A stretch of DNA of 33,589 bases from Methylobacter sp. (GCA_026399025.1 JAPLRU010000096.1:1-33589); one strand, 5' to 3'; counted from the stretch's first letter, positions 8,501 to 16,333 are shown. Made by a program: numbers and translations. Notes: generated by a model not told the origin, from the sequence alone.

Positions 8501-8885
8501 CTTTCCGTTGATTGTTTCATTAGCTGCCGAAACGGAGCGGGACTTTGTCAGTATCCTGAAATTATTTAATGAAATTACGCATTATTTGGCTTTGGCGGAC
8601 GTTAATGAGCAGCTGGCAAAAATACCTTTACACGATTATTGGGAGCGAAAAGTATTAAACGAAGTGCAAGATGATATGAAGCGAATGATAGGGCTGGCGA
8701 TTAAGTCGATGTTAAATAGCCATGCCGAAACCTGCGCCGATTACTTCGAGCTGCCGGATAGAAAACATAAAATCAACCGATACCGGCGTATTTGCCAAGA
8801 AATTAACAGTAGGTCGCCGGTTAACCTGTTTCCTTATATTGCGTTAATTAAAGAGCTGAAGCGATTGGTGGGCGATGACTTGTAA
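5550..8885 (+). CDS. NAD-dependent glutamate dehydrogenase, short form of the large-GDH family
   Basis: Predicted cytosolic enzyme converting glutamate to 2-oxoglutarate and ammonia with NAD. The 1111-residue protein matches the catalytic and C-terminal parts of the 180-kDa bacterial NAD-GDH family: AEYRALVSPRYALKDI near the N-terminus, DMEGIHLRSGKISRGGIRWS, the substrate-lysine segment IPTGAKGGFVVKK at about 354-366, the nucleotide-binding segment VVGIGSMDGDVFGNGM at about 496-511, and GEGANLGFTQKARVEYSL. The family is usually about 1600 residues; the long N-terminal regulatory region is missing. The start is TTG 5550, nine bases after a clear AGGAG (5536-5540). The next ATG (5577) lacks such a site. 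The reading frame is intact, so this looks like a natural short form and not a decayed gene. It stands alone between repeats and a gene-free region. Confidence 0.88.
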   Translation: MNSPTQTWQMALRRIAERALGKKNGHRLWQKYHAAFSAEYRALVSPRYALKDILQLEHVPTSTKQRISLLNPCVQVDHYRLHFYSRQHRYLDEYIPVLENMHLRVMDQVQFAVTVDGITLFIKSFTVKAAKTQPSSFAKLRGRMLETIQVMMDGAVENDSLNKLCVMTGMAWQEIDVLRAYRNYYLQLGHQTTRVSVHRALLNNPQVALSLFNYFEVRFRPDPEWDDPVIREEQASFSLRLQLLEGIASVSDINDDRILRTLFNLIDATMRCNFHLRRDLADYFIAFKINSLGIIEMPAPKPQNEIYVHAVDMEGIHLRSGKISRGGIRWSDRPDDFRTEILGLMQTQISKNALIIPTGAKGGFVVKKSAAKLLSPSSGLDARSAGKKAYLTLIRGLLELTDNYVDDKVVKPQDIVCYDDPDPYLVVAADKGTAQFSDIANAVSAEYRFWLGDAFASGGSHGYDHKALGITARGAWECIKRHFRELGKDIQQEAFTVVGIGSMDGDVFGNGMLLSPCIRLLAAFSGQHIFIDPKPFESDAAFNERKRLFELPGSSWNDYDRTLISEGGGVYPRAAKDIPVSGELKQWLGLRYNSLDGESLIRYLLTAPVELLWLGGIGTYVKASTEKHEDVGDRANDHVRVDAVNLRATVVGEGANLGFTQKARVEYSLRGGRINTDAVDNSAGVDTSDHEVNLKIFLTGLQKKKLIADYQPLFISMTQDVCGLVLADNSAQSLCLSLEQLRCVENPEVFLQLAERLEAAGKFDRAVEGFPQSKEIMSRPGQVITRPELALLMAASKMYLTQLIQDQSALLQEECCSCYLQAYFPEQLGRQYENYLSGHPLAGEIKATLISNKIINQVGCGFLSLDADSENILDYVTCYLTFDQVLECDALRWATAALDNKIAADRQYRLLMQVENILDGFCRWALMEARKIRPNEQTIASYRDHLKSYEYYFKHNCMALSEQRQDGVSESLAFSMAFISSLNDFPLIVSLAAETERDFVSILKLFNEITHYLALADVNEQLAKIPLHDYWERKVLNEVQDDMKRMIGLAIKSMLNSHAETCADYFELPDRKHKINRYRRICQEINSRSPVNLFPYIALIKELKRLVGDDL

Positions 8886-8988
8886 TGCGAAAAGCGGTCT
8901 GCAACAAAGAGTAGTGCGCCGCTGTTGTTTTTCAGGAATTTAGGATGAGCAAGAAAGCATTTAGTTAGGCCTAATCCCTTAATTTTTC

Positions 8989-9010
8989 TAATGATAATTT
9001 TGTGTCATTA
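8989..9010. promoter_or_regulatory. Operator-like palindrome
   Basis: Perfect 6-base arms, TAATGA and TCATTA, separated by 10 bases, with further imperfect pairing inside. AT-rich palindromes of this size are common binding sites for dimeric regulators; the left half partly resembles Fur half-sites. No adjacent promoter is certain, so the assignment is tentative. Confidence 0.25.
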
Positions 9011-9547
9011 AAAAATCATCGTTCGGCTTCCAGGCATGAACTGGTTTTTGGTCATCTGGGGCGTTAGCTAAATGGCCCGGTGAAGTGCTATACTGACTCT
9101 GCATTATCACTTGGGTTATCTGAGTTTTTGCTTGTGCTACTTGTCGATATTCGGCTTGCTATGTGTTCAAGTTAAGTTTGCGCTGGTGGGAAATTGCTCG
9201 GAGCTTGCAGCTCATGCGGGCATATTCAGTGTGATAAGCTTCACGTTTTCAAGTTCATGCGTAGTGATAAGTATAGCTGTTCATGTACTTGATTTCTTGG
9301 AATCAATTGTTTTTACACTGGTTTTAAGGTGTTTGCTCCGGCAGGGGGTAAGCTTTACATCGGTAGACGGTTATGTATAATTTTGATCGGACTTGAAGGG
9401 GTTTAAAAAACTCATGTACTTTGGTCAGTTGTTAAAAATATCCCGTTTAGGCTAGGGAGTTTGAGTTAAATTTATGTTGACATCAACTATCAATTTACAC
9501 GCCATTTTCAGTGTTTTGTTATTGGTGGGCTTTATGGAAAAAACAAG

Positions 9548-9576
9548 TGACTTTTTTAACGGTACTAGGTAATATA
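9548..9576 (+). promoter_or_regulatory. Candidate sigma-70 promoter for the RTX gene
   Basis: GTGACT (9548-9553) and TAATAT (9571-9576) are 17 bases apart, each matching four of six consensus positions. Transcription would begin about 35 bases before the ATG at 9618, which has a GAGG ribosome-binding site at 9607-9610. Confidence 0.35.
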
Positions 9577-9617
9577 ACTTACAGTGCTGTTATTTTTTTA
9601 ATTTATGAGGTAGTGAT

Positions 9618-10694
9618 ATGGCGGATTCAGTAATTCCAGGTGGTACTTCCACTGAGGGCAGTTCAGGCTTAGGTCAAGATGCTAAAGATATTTTTGATCA
9701 AACGTTAAATAGTTTAACTCCTGATGACAAAGCGTTGTTAGAGGAATTGGCAGCGGCTGGCGGCACTATAGAGGTAGCTAAAATCCCAGGTACCGATGCC
9801 ACGTATGTTCAAGCGGTAAATACCCAAACAGGCGCCGATGGTAAGCCTGTTTTAACAACACTCAGTCAGCTTACTTCAACACCATCGGACGCTACAAACT
9901 TTCATCTTCCCAGCGGTAACTTGGGTTTTGATGTCAATTTGCCGGCGGGTGTTGATTTACAGATTCAAGGTCCTGCAGTAGATCAAACCATTTATCAAGC
10001 GAATGCTTTCTTTGGTGCTCTGATCGACCAATACGTTCCAGCGGGAAGCGACTACAACACGGAGTTCAAGCACGCAGTCGATAATGCTATGGTTCATGCT
10101 GGAAACGGCACCTCGGTTCGCTTTATTACACCGACTGATAATGCAACAGGAACAGGAGATTTACAGATTTCCGGTTCGGGATCGGCTAATGAGACTGTCG
10201 TTATCAACATGTATGGTCCTCTAACGAAGGAGGCTGACGGCAATGTTAGCGCTCCGAATCCCGTTACACATGCAGTTAGTCTTTCAGGCATTACTAGCGC
10301 AGCTGTTATGGGCCCAGGCACGGTTAATGTGGGTAGCTCTGTGAGTAGTTATGTCACTGGCGATGCTGCTAATCAGAACCTTACCGGTAATGCGGGTAAT
10401 GACACCTTGATTGGCGGTGGCGGTTCCGACGTACTGACCGGCGGCTCGGGTGCTGATATTTTCGGCGTCTCACTTAACGGCGACACCATGATTACCGATT
10501 TTAACGGTGGTGCCGGCGATAAGCTGTTCTTCGAGGGTGGCGAAACACTGTCAAATTTCCTTCAAGCCAATATCACTACGGTCAATTTGGGTTCATTTGT
10601 TGTTACCGATATATCTGCTAATGACCACCATATTTACTTGGTCGGTGTCGATCCAAGCACATTGACTTTGGATATGATTAAATTCACCATTTAA
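9618..10694 (+). CDS. RTX-type calcium-binding protein, probable type I secretion substrate
   Basis: A 358-residue acidic protein without an N-terminal signal peptide. Residues about 255-285 contain glycine-aspartate nonapeptide repeats: GNAGNDTLIGGGGSDVLTG then GGSGADIF, the calcium-binding beta-roll motif of RTX proteins. The last about 60 residues are rich in small and hydroxylated residues with a hydrophobic end (TLDMIKFTI), as expected for a C-terminal type I secretion signal. The first about 240 residues are Ser/Thr/Asn-rich and match no enzyme family I recognise. No ABC exporter or membrane-fusion gene is nearby. It has a clear ribosome-binding site and is insulated downstream by its own terminator. 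It could be an extracellular or cell-surface protein and a possible substrate for the glycosyltransferases that follow (inference). Confidence 0.8.
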   Translation: MADSVIPGGTSTEGSSGLGQDAKDIFDQTLNSLTPDDKALLEELAAAGGTIEVAKIPGTDATYVQAVNTQTGADGKPVLTTLSQLTSTPSDATNFHLPSGNLGFDVNLPAGVDLQIQGPAVDQTIYQANAFFGALIDQYVPAGSDYNTEFKHAVDNAMVHAGNGTSVRFITPTDNATGTGDLQISGSGSANETVVINMYGPLTKEADGNVSAPNPVTHAVSLSGITSAAVMGPGTVNVGSSVSSYVTGDAANQNLTGNAGNDTLIGGGGSDVLTGGSGADIFGVSLNGDTMITDFNGGAGDKLFFEGGETLSNFLQANITTVNLGSFVVTDISANDHHIYLVGVDPSTLTLDMIKFTI

Positions 10695-10712
10695 TAAGTC
10701 GTTGTTTTTAAG

Positions 10713-10740
10713 AAGGGCTTGCTTATGCAAGCCCTTTTTT
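10713..10740 (+). terminator. Rho-independent terminator after the RTX gene
   Basis: Stem GGGCTTGC/GCAAGCCC (10715-10722 and 10727-10734) with loop TTAT, extended by two A-T pairs and followed by a run of T. It starts about 20 bases after the stop codon. It separates the RTX transcript from the glycosyltransferase genes. Confidence 0.9.
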
Positions 10741-10834
10741 ATTATCAGGTCTATGAGTTATTTATATAAAGGGATTTTATTAATTCAGTTTTTGAAAGTC
10801 GGCTCTTATAAGTTTTAATAACTTGCATTTGTCC

Positions 10835-13603
10835 ATGATGGAAAAAGATATTATCGGCTCGTTAAAGCCAAAAGCGCGTTGCAAGGCGATTTCTCCCCTA
10901 AGTATTTCAGATGGTTTTGTACGTGGTTGGGCATTCGACCCGCTACGATCAGTAACGAAAGTATCGCTCAGAGTCGACGGTATTGAGGTCGCTGGCGGTT
11001 TGGCCGATCATCCCGTGGCTGATGAGTTTTATGCATACTGCACCCCTCCCAATGCTAATTGCGGTTTCGTTTTGGCGCTTCCAAATGAAGCGCTGGATGG
11101 TTTTGTCCATCAACTCAGCGTTAAAGTTGTTGAATGGCGATCTATGCCGCTGTCGCCTGATGTTAGCGAAAATTGGTGTCACGGCAATGTTTTTGGCGAA
11201 GTAAAATTTACCAAACAGGGTTTTATTGAAGGATGGGTTGGGTTTCGTTCGCCTATCGATGTTAACAACCTGCCGCCAGTCACCGTCAGTCAGAACAGTC
11301 AGATCCATTATGCGATTCAACTTACCAGAGCAACGCCGACTTCGGCGAATCAAGGCCAATTGGTAGGGAAGTTTCGCGTCCCGGAAAGTCAGTTCGCGGT
11401 GCTTGAGCAGCCTGTTTTCTCCTGTCTGGGCACCGTTTTACGCCTTGAGCGTAACACCACACTATTCAAACCTATTGGACAAGTTGAAGCGGTCGACCAC
11501 GAAGGTATTCGCGGCTGGGCATTAAATAGTTTTAATCCGTTTGAGTCGCTTGATCTACAGCTAGTGGTGGATGGCTTGCCGTTAAGGGCCATTCGGCCTA
11601 ATGTTCGCCGTGATGATATTGCCGATTACCTTAATCTGTTACCCGAAGAAATTGGAATGGTGGGGTTTCAAATCGGTTTGCCGGCGAAGCTGAAAGATGG
11701 CCGGCCCCATACTGTTTCAGTACACTGCCGTAAAGACGGTAAAGTTCTGAATGAAAAGCCGCTGGACTATCGCCATCTGAGTTACGGCATCAGTCTGCAA
11801 GAGGCTCAGGCATTGCTTGGCAAGACTGCCGGTAAGATAAGCGATAGCCAAATCATTAGCCAAGCTCCGGCAAAGTCCCGAAGCCGCCGCAACACTTCGC
11901 CTCAAGTTTCGGTGATCATACTCAACCGTAACGGTGCGCCCTGCCTTGATGCGTTGTTCGAAAGCTGGCAGCGTTACAATACTACACCGGTCGAGCTGAT
12001 TGTAATCGATCATGCTTCAACCGATAGCAGCCTTGAAACGATCAAGCAATGGCAAGATAAGTTACCTATCCAGGCGTTAGCGCTGGATAACAACGACTCT
12101 TTTTCCGCATCATCCAATCGTGGCGCCAAGCTTGCGAAAGCACCGTTTGTATTGTTTTTAAATAACGATATTGTCTGGAAGCAAGATGCTTTGCCGGCTA
12201 TGCTCAATACCTTAAAAAGCCGGCAAGTCGGGGTCGTAGGCTTAAAGCTGCTGAAAACCGAGTTTAGCGAAGATAGTGACAATGCATCGCTTGGCAGTAC
12301 CCCCGAGGTGCAACATCTCGGCGTTCGCTACACGCTGACAGGCGACCAATACTGGCCTTACGAAACATCCCCCGATTCAAACTTGCCCGAAGAACAATAT
12401 AGCCCCCAAGAGGTCATGATTGTAACCGCGGCAGTGATGCTGTGTCGGCGCGACGAGTTTTTGGCCGTGGGTGGTTTTGATGAAGGTTATTTTTACGGCT
12501 ATGAAGATGTTGAATTTTGCTTGCGCATGAGTGCCGGACAAGGCAAGCGTATTGTTTGCCGCAATGACTTGGTAGCGCTTCATCATCACGGTTATACCCG
12601 GCTTACCGGCCGCGAACCCAGCATGATCGATCGTCAGTCGGGCAATCAAACGCGCTTGGCGGATCAGCTCGGCTTATGGTCTAAACGCACCTTTTGGCAA
12701 GGCCTGCTTGATCCTGCTAACTTGCTGACCAACGAAAAACTGGCGATTGGTTTCGCGATTCAGAATATTCACAGCAGTCAAGCCGGTAAAAAACAACTTG
12801 CTAACGCGGTAGACTTGGCCGAGCGTATTGCTGCCGTTTATCCGAATACGAACATAACTTTTTTGAGCTCTGAAGGCAGTTGGAATAGGGTGGGCGGATT
12901 GCATGTCCTGGTTTCGCTTAGCCCGTATTTGGATCTGCGCTGCCTTAAGCAGGCGCGAGCCGACCTTAGAACAGCATTTTATGTTGCTCACGAGAGTGAG
13001 CTTAGCGCTTGGTTTATCAATCCAAGTTTAGAGTTGTTTGATGCCTGCTTATGTATTGACAGTGAATTAGCGGGCAAGGCTGAGACGTCAATGCAGCATA
13101 AGGTGAGGCCGGTTACTGTATCCGATAAAGCGCCTCTTGCCGATTTATTGGATGCAAAGCGTTTGCGCGTACTGTTGCGAGTGCCCTCGAACCCTAAGCT
13201 CATTGATGCGGCCAATCGGCTTGCACAAGCGATGAAAGCACAAGGTGCCCTAGTGTACATCCTAGGGCCGGAAACTTGGTGTGAACAGTCTCGGGTAGTC
13301 GAAGTCGTTATCAACTTGCATGGCGAACCGACCAAAGATACGCGCACGTTGCCGACCTATGAACGTCGCCATGATGTGATCAATGTCTTGTGGGTAGTGG
13401 AAGATGTCGATAGCTTGCATAGCAGCGAGTTGGCCCACGCAGACCACGTGTGGCTGGCTGTCGACAAGCTTCCTCCACACTTGGAAAAAGCGGCATTGGA
13501 ACAGCGATCCGTTGGTTTGCAAAGCGAATCGATGCAGGGTTTAGTGCAGTATTTACAGTCTGTCGTAGAGAAAAAAATTGCACGTACTTTTCGTACATCC
13601 TAA
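10835..13603 (+). CDS. Family 2 glycosyltransferase with N-terminal repeat modules
   Basis: A 922-residue predicted cytosolic glycosyltransferase. Residues about 25-315 contain three divergent modules of about 100 residues, marked by VRGWAFDPLRSV, IEGWVGFRSP and IRGWALNSFNPF, the first and third continuing into VDG strands; they may be beta-sandwich binding modules. The GT-A domain spans about 355-600: QVSVIILNRNG at its start, FLNNDIVW (about 439-446) as the nucleotide-sugar/metal DXD region, and GGFDEGYFYGYEDVEFC (about 546-562) with the likely catalytic acidic pair. The last about 280 residues resemble a second, degenerate GT-B-like half that I cannot assign. The frame is open from TTG 10823; ATG 10835 was chosen, though 10838 is possible and no strong ribosome-binding site is seen. 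Its end overlaps the next gene by 26 bases. Donor and acceptor sugars are unknown. Confidence 0.85.
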   Translation: MMEKDIIGSLKPKARCKAISPLSISDGFVRGWAFDPLRSVTKVSLRVDGIEVAGGLADHPVADEFYAYCTPPNANCGFVLALPNEALDGFVHQLSVKVVEWRSMPLSPDVSENWCHGNVFGEVKFTKQGFIEGWVGFRSPIDVNNLPPVTVSQNSQIHYAIQLTRATPTSANQGQLVGKFRVPESQFAVLEQPVFSCLGTVLRLERNTTLFKPIGQVEAVDHEGIRGWALNSFNPFESLDLQLVVDGLPLRAIRPNVRRDDIADYLNLLPEEIGMVGFQIGLPAKLKDGRPHTVSVHCRKDGKVLNEKPLDYRHLSYGISLQEAQALLGKTAGKISDSQIISQAPAKSRSRRNTSPQVSVIILNRNGAPCLDALFESWQRYNTTPVELIVIDHASTDSSLETIKQWQDKLPIQALALDNNDSFSASSNRGAKLAKAPFVLFLNNDIVWKQDALPAMLNTLKSRQVGVVGLKLLKTEFSEDSDNASLGSTPEVQHLGVRYTLTGDQYWPYETSPDSNLPEEQYSPQEVMIVTAAVMLCRRDEFLAVGGFDEGYFYGYEDVEFCLRMSAGQGKRIVCRNDLVALHHHGYTRLTGREPSMIDRQSGNQTRLADQLGLWSKRTFWQGLLDPANLLTNEKLAIGFAIQNIHSSQAGKKQLANAVDLAERIAAVYPNTNITFLSSEGSWNRVGGLHVLVSLSPYLDLRCLKQARADLRTAFYVAHESELSAWFINPSLELFDACLCIDSELAGKAETSMQHKVRPVTVSDKAPLADLLDAKRLRVLLRVPSNPKLIDAANRLAQAMKAQGALVYILGPETWCEQSRVVEVVINLHGEPTKDTRTLPTYERRHDVINVLWVVEDVDSLHSSELAHADHVWLAVDKLPPHLEKAALEQRSVGLQSESMQGLVQYLQSVVEKKIARTFRTS

Positions 13604-14807
13604 TTTTCCCGGACAGTTTCGCCGCTTGGCTGCCGCTTTAAATAAGGAGCCGGGCGTACATATCCATACTCTGGGGGACGAAAGCCGGATGCCGGCTTTC
13701 GATCTTCCGGGAGCCAACCGCCTGTCGTATCCCGCGCCCGAGCCTGCGGGGCAAGCTACGCATTCTTATATACAAGGTTTCGAGGCGGGTGTGCGCCGAG
13801 GCCAAAAAGTGGTGCTTGCGCTGCTTGCCCATAAGCTCCGGGGCTTTGACCCGGACGTTATTTATGTCCATACCGGTTGGGGAGACAGTCTTTACCTGAA
13901 AGATATTTTTCCTAATGCCAAAATTATCGGCTTATTCGAATATTACTATCATCCTCGCGGCGCGGATGTCGGGTTTGACCCGGAGTTTCCTTTGAGCTTC
14001 GATGATATATTCAGGGTGCGCACGATGAATACACTCCAGCATTATGCGCTGGAAGCTTGCGATATTCGATTAACGGCCACTGAATGGCAAAAGAGTCGTT
14101 ATCCCGCCGCTTATCGACACCAGCTTGAATGCTTGCATGAAGGTATCGACACCGACCGGATTCGGCCCGATGCCGCAACGACCTTTACCTTAGCCAATGG
14201 CGTCGTCGTCAAGGCGGGAGATGAGGTGCTGACTTTTGTCAGCCGCAGCCTTGAACCCTGCCGTGGTTTTCATTGCTTGATGCAGGCACTGCCCGGCATT
14301 ATGCGCAATCGCCCTCACTGCCAAATTGTCATTGTCGGTCAGGATGAACCTCATTATAGTCCCGCTCCCAAAGAGGCGGAAACTTGGCGGGCACAGTATG
14401 TCAATGAGCTAAAGGGCCGGATTGACAGTAGTCGTCTGCATTTTACCGGGACGCTTGCTTTTGATGATTATCTTAAAGTACTGCAAGTTTCGCGAGTGCA
14501 TGTGTATTTGACTTATCCCTTTATTTTGTCTTGGTCAATGCTCGAGGCCATGTCGGCCGGATGTTTGGTTTTAGGTTCGGACACCCCGCCTGTTCAGGAA
14601 GTCATTACCGATGGCTATAATGGTATACTATTCCCCTTTTTTGATACGGATGCTTTGGTGAATATGGCGACGGATGCTTTGGCGCAGCCCCATAATTATC
14701 ATTCCGTGCGGGAAACGGCACGGATCACCATCCAGACACGCTATGATTTCAACAGCGTCATTTACCCCCAGCACCTCGCTCTGCTTAGCAGATTGCGTGA
14801 ACAATAG
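13578..14807 (+). CDS. Family 4 glycosyltransferase
   Basis: A 409-residue GT-B retaining glycosyltransferase. It opens with MHVLFVHPNFPGQFRRLAAA, a typical first Rossmann strand with a glycine-containing loop. The C-terminal donor-binding half has LTFVSRSLEPCRGFHCLMQA, HCQIVIVGQD, and WSMLEAMSAGCLVLGSDTPP followed by VQEVI (about 318-342), which carries the conserved Glu of the family. The TTG start at 13578 is supported because it begins exactly at this canonical N-terminus; it lies inside the preceding gene, giving a 26-base overlap and suggesting translational coupling. A TPR gene follows after 11 bases. The three genes probably build or attach one glycan. The acceptor may be a protein or lipid; the sequence does not say which. 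Confidence 0.9.
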   Translation: MHVLFVHPNFPGQFRRLAAALNKEPGVHIHTLGDESRMPAFDLPGANRLSYPAPEPAGQATHSYIQGFEAGVRRGQKVVLALLAHKLRGFDPDVIYVHTGWGDSLYLKDIFPNAKIIGLFEYYYHPRGADVGFDPEFPLSFDDIFRVRTMNTLQHYALEACDIRLTATEWQKSRYPAAYRHQLECLHEGIDTDRIRPDAATTFTLANGVVVKAGDEVLTFVSRSLEPCRGFHCLMQALPGIMRNRPHCQIVIVGQDEPHYSPAPKEAETWRAQYVNELKGRIDSSRLHFTGTLAFDDYLKVLQVSRVHVYLTYPFILSWSMLEAMSAGCLVLGSDTPPVQEVITDGYNGILFPFFDTDALVNMATDALAQPHNYHSVRETARITIQTRYDFNSVIYPQHLALLSRLREQ

Positions 14808-14818
14808 AAGATAACACA

Positions 14819-15943
14819 ATGAAAAATTCCTTTGAAACTTTAGTTCAACAAGCTGCCGCTAAATTGCAAGCTTTGGATTTCGGTAATGCTGCCGAATTGT
14901 ATAATGAAGCGTTGCGGCTTAAGCCGGACAACGGGGCGGCGCAAATGGGCCTTGCCATGGTTTACAATCATATTGGCGAAAATGCAAAAGCTTTGCAGAT
15001 ACTGCAAACTATTTGGGCGTCCGTTCAATCCACTCCTGAAAAGCAGGCATCGCTAGGCAAAAGCACCCAAGCTGAAATACTTGCCCAGATCGGCATTGCC
15101 CAGCAACATTTGGGGCAGCTTGATCAAGCCTTGGCTTGTTACAAGCAAGCTTTCGGTCTTTATCCCAGTGAACCCTTAAAAATACGGATTATTAATCTAA
15201 CCAACGCGCTGGTGGCCGCCTCTCCATTTGAGCAATTGTTAAAACATGCGCAAAAAAATCAGGTGAATGGACAGTTGGGCGAAGCTGTTAAAGCTTATAA
15301 AGCCGCGCTGCAACTTAACCCGGACAGCGACCGCGCTCAGCACGGATTGGGTAATGTGTTAAGACAATTGGGCGATCTCCAGGCGGCAGTGCCGTATATC
15401 CAGCAAGCTATCATCATGCAGCCGGAAGTGGCTGAATACCACAATACGCTGGGTATGCTGTTTCAGCAAAAAGGCGAGCTTGAAAAAGCCGTTACTTTCC
15501 ACCGTCGGGCCATTAGTCTCGACCCGAAGTATGCGCCCGCATTTTGCAACTTGGGCGTCGCTCTTAAAAACTTGGATCGTGGGCAAGAAGCGATTGCCGC
15601 TTATCAGCAAGCGCTACAAATCAATCCTGACTTGGCTGAGGTTTATAATAATCTGAGTAATCTGCAACGCGCGATGGGTGACATGGCCGGTGCTCAAGCC
15701 AGCTTGGAACAAGCCTTAAGAATTCAACCCGACTATTTGGATGCCCAACGAAATCTGAAAGAATTACTGGCTTTGCTTCAACCTGAGCCGACCGCTAAAA
15801 AGTCCAAGGATAAATCGTCTTCGAAAAAGGCCGGTACGGAAAAAGAGAAAAGCGGCAAAGCAAGCGGTAAAGAAAAAGACAAGAGCGGTAAAGAGAAAAG
15901 TAAAAAAGTTAAGGCTAAAGACGCGGCCTCATCAAAAAAGTAG
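14819..15943 (+). CDS. TPR protein with Lys/Ser-rich C-terminal tail
   Basis: A 374-residue protein made of about eight tetratricopeptide repeats, best seen in residues 138-305, where 34-residue units recur (for example NTLGMLFQQKGELEKAVTF and YNNLSNLQRAMGDMAGAQAS). The repeats form a binding superhelix. Residues about 325-374 are a low-complexity tail of Lys, Ser, Glu and Gly with the period KEKSGK/KEKDKSGK, strongly basic and probably unstructured. There is no signal peptide, so it is likely cytosolic. ATG 14819 follows AGAAG and lies 11 bases after the GT4 stop; a strong terminator follows. TPR domains occur in or next to protein glycosyltransferases, so a scaffold role for the two transferases is plausible but unproven. 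Confidence 0.88.
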   Translation: MKNSFETLVQQAAAKLQALDFGNAAELYNEALRLKPDNGAAQMGLAMVYNHIGENAKALQILQTIWASVQSTPEKQASLGKSTQAEILAQIGIAQQHLGQLDQALACYKQAFGLYPSEPLKIRIINLTNALVAASPFEQLLKHAQKNQVNGQLGEAVKAYKAALQLNPDSDRAQHGLGNVLRQLGDLQAAVPYIQQAIIMQPEVAEYHNTLGMLFQQKGELEKAVTFHRRAISLDPKYAPAFCNLGVALKNLDRGQEAIAAYQQALQINPDLAEVYNNLSNLQRAMGDMAGAQASLEQALRIQPDYLDAQRNLKELLALLQPEPTAKKSKDKSSSKKAGTEKEKSGKASGKEKDKSGKEKSKKVKAKDAASSKK

Positions 15944-16003
15944 GGCACCCTTGACGCTCTAACCATGTTTTAATAAATTCAATTAAAACATCGGCTTTTC
16001 TTG

Positions 16004-16038
16004 AAGGCTGTCCATCGTCAGGATGGACAGCCTTTTTT
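16004..16038 (+). terminator. Rho-independent terminator of the glycosyltransferase/TPR operon
   Basis: Perfect 13-base stem AAGGCTGTCCATC (16004-16016) and GATGGACAGCCTT (16022-16034), a 5-base loop and a T run ending at 16038. It lies about 60 bases after the TPR stop. Confidence 0.93.
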
Positions 16039-16094
16039 ATCGGCGGTTTGTTTTGGATGAAGAAACAGACGTTTCTTTATGAGCGGTTTTTAAA

Positions 16095-16200
16095 TTAAGG
16101 AACGTGCATGAAATAATTTCGGCAACTGGCTCCCTCTCCTGCTGGAGAGGGTTGGGGTGAGGAGGATCAAATGTTCAAGTTATTTCATGCGCGTTCCTAA
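16095..16200. repeat. Palindromic element (family D), second copy
   Basis: Ends AAGGAACGTGCATGAAATAA (16097-16116) and TTATTTCATGCGCGTTCCTA (16180-16199) are inverted repeats with one or two differences, matching the ends at 3965-3985 and 4073-4093. The interior differs from that copy: it contains the hairpin CCCTCTCCTGCTGGAGAGGG, a repeat unit whose relatives occur at 29672-29815. So the same ends enclose different cargo. Confidence 0.75.
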
Positions 16201-16333
16201 CCTGAGTTCGGGATAAGCGATGGCTCAAAGTAAAGAAAGATTAAGTTCGCTTTACCTGATGTTAATAGAGGGCCGTTTGTCCTGATAGGAAAATTCCGCA
16301 TGAGTGGTAATAAAGTCGTTGTAATTATTCACC
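16198..16333. other. Spacer with a 20-bp sequence shared with the window end
   Basis: TAACCTGAGTTCGGGATAAG at 16198-16217 is identical to 33453-33472 and abuts the family D end; both copies are followed within a few bases by CGATGG. The rest of this stretch holds no gene or signal I can support. Together with the elements on either side it accounts for the gene-free 15944-16430. Confidence 0.5.

Larger units (their letters stand above)
8886..9617. other. Gene-free AT-rich region before the RTX gene
   Basis: About 730 bases with no gene I can support. Seen: a weak hairpin followed by T residues just after the GDH stop (about 8902-8933); a palindrome with arms TAATGA and TCATTA (8989-9010) around an AT-rich centre, resembling an operator; a TATACT at 9089-9094; a consensus TTGACA at 9477-9482 with no good -10; and the promoter candidate at 9548-9576. 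An 89-codon frame at 9111-9380 has a TTG start and no ribosome-binding site. The space is large enough for a regulatory RNA, but no known RNA family was recognised. Confidence 0.45.

Noticed and set aside
9111..9380. 89-codon hydrophobic frame
   Set aside because: TTG start without a ribosome-binding site, no recognisable family, AT-rich region; probably chance.
9477..9482. Consensus TTGACA upstream of the RTX gene
   Set aside because: No acceptable -10 lies 16-18 bases downstream.
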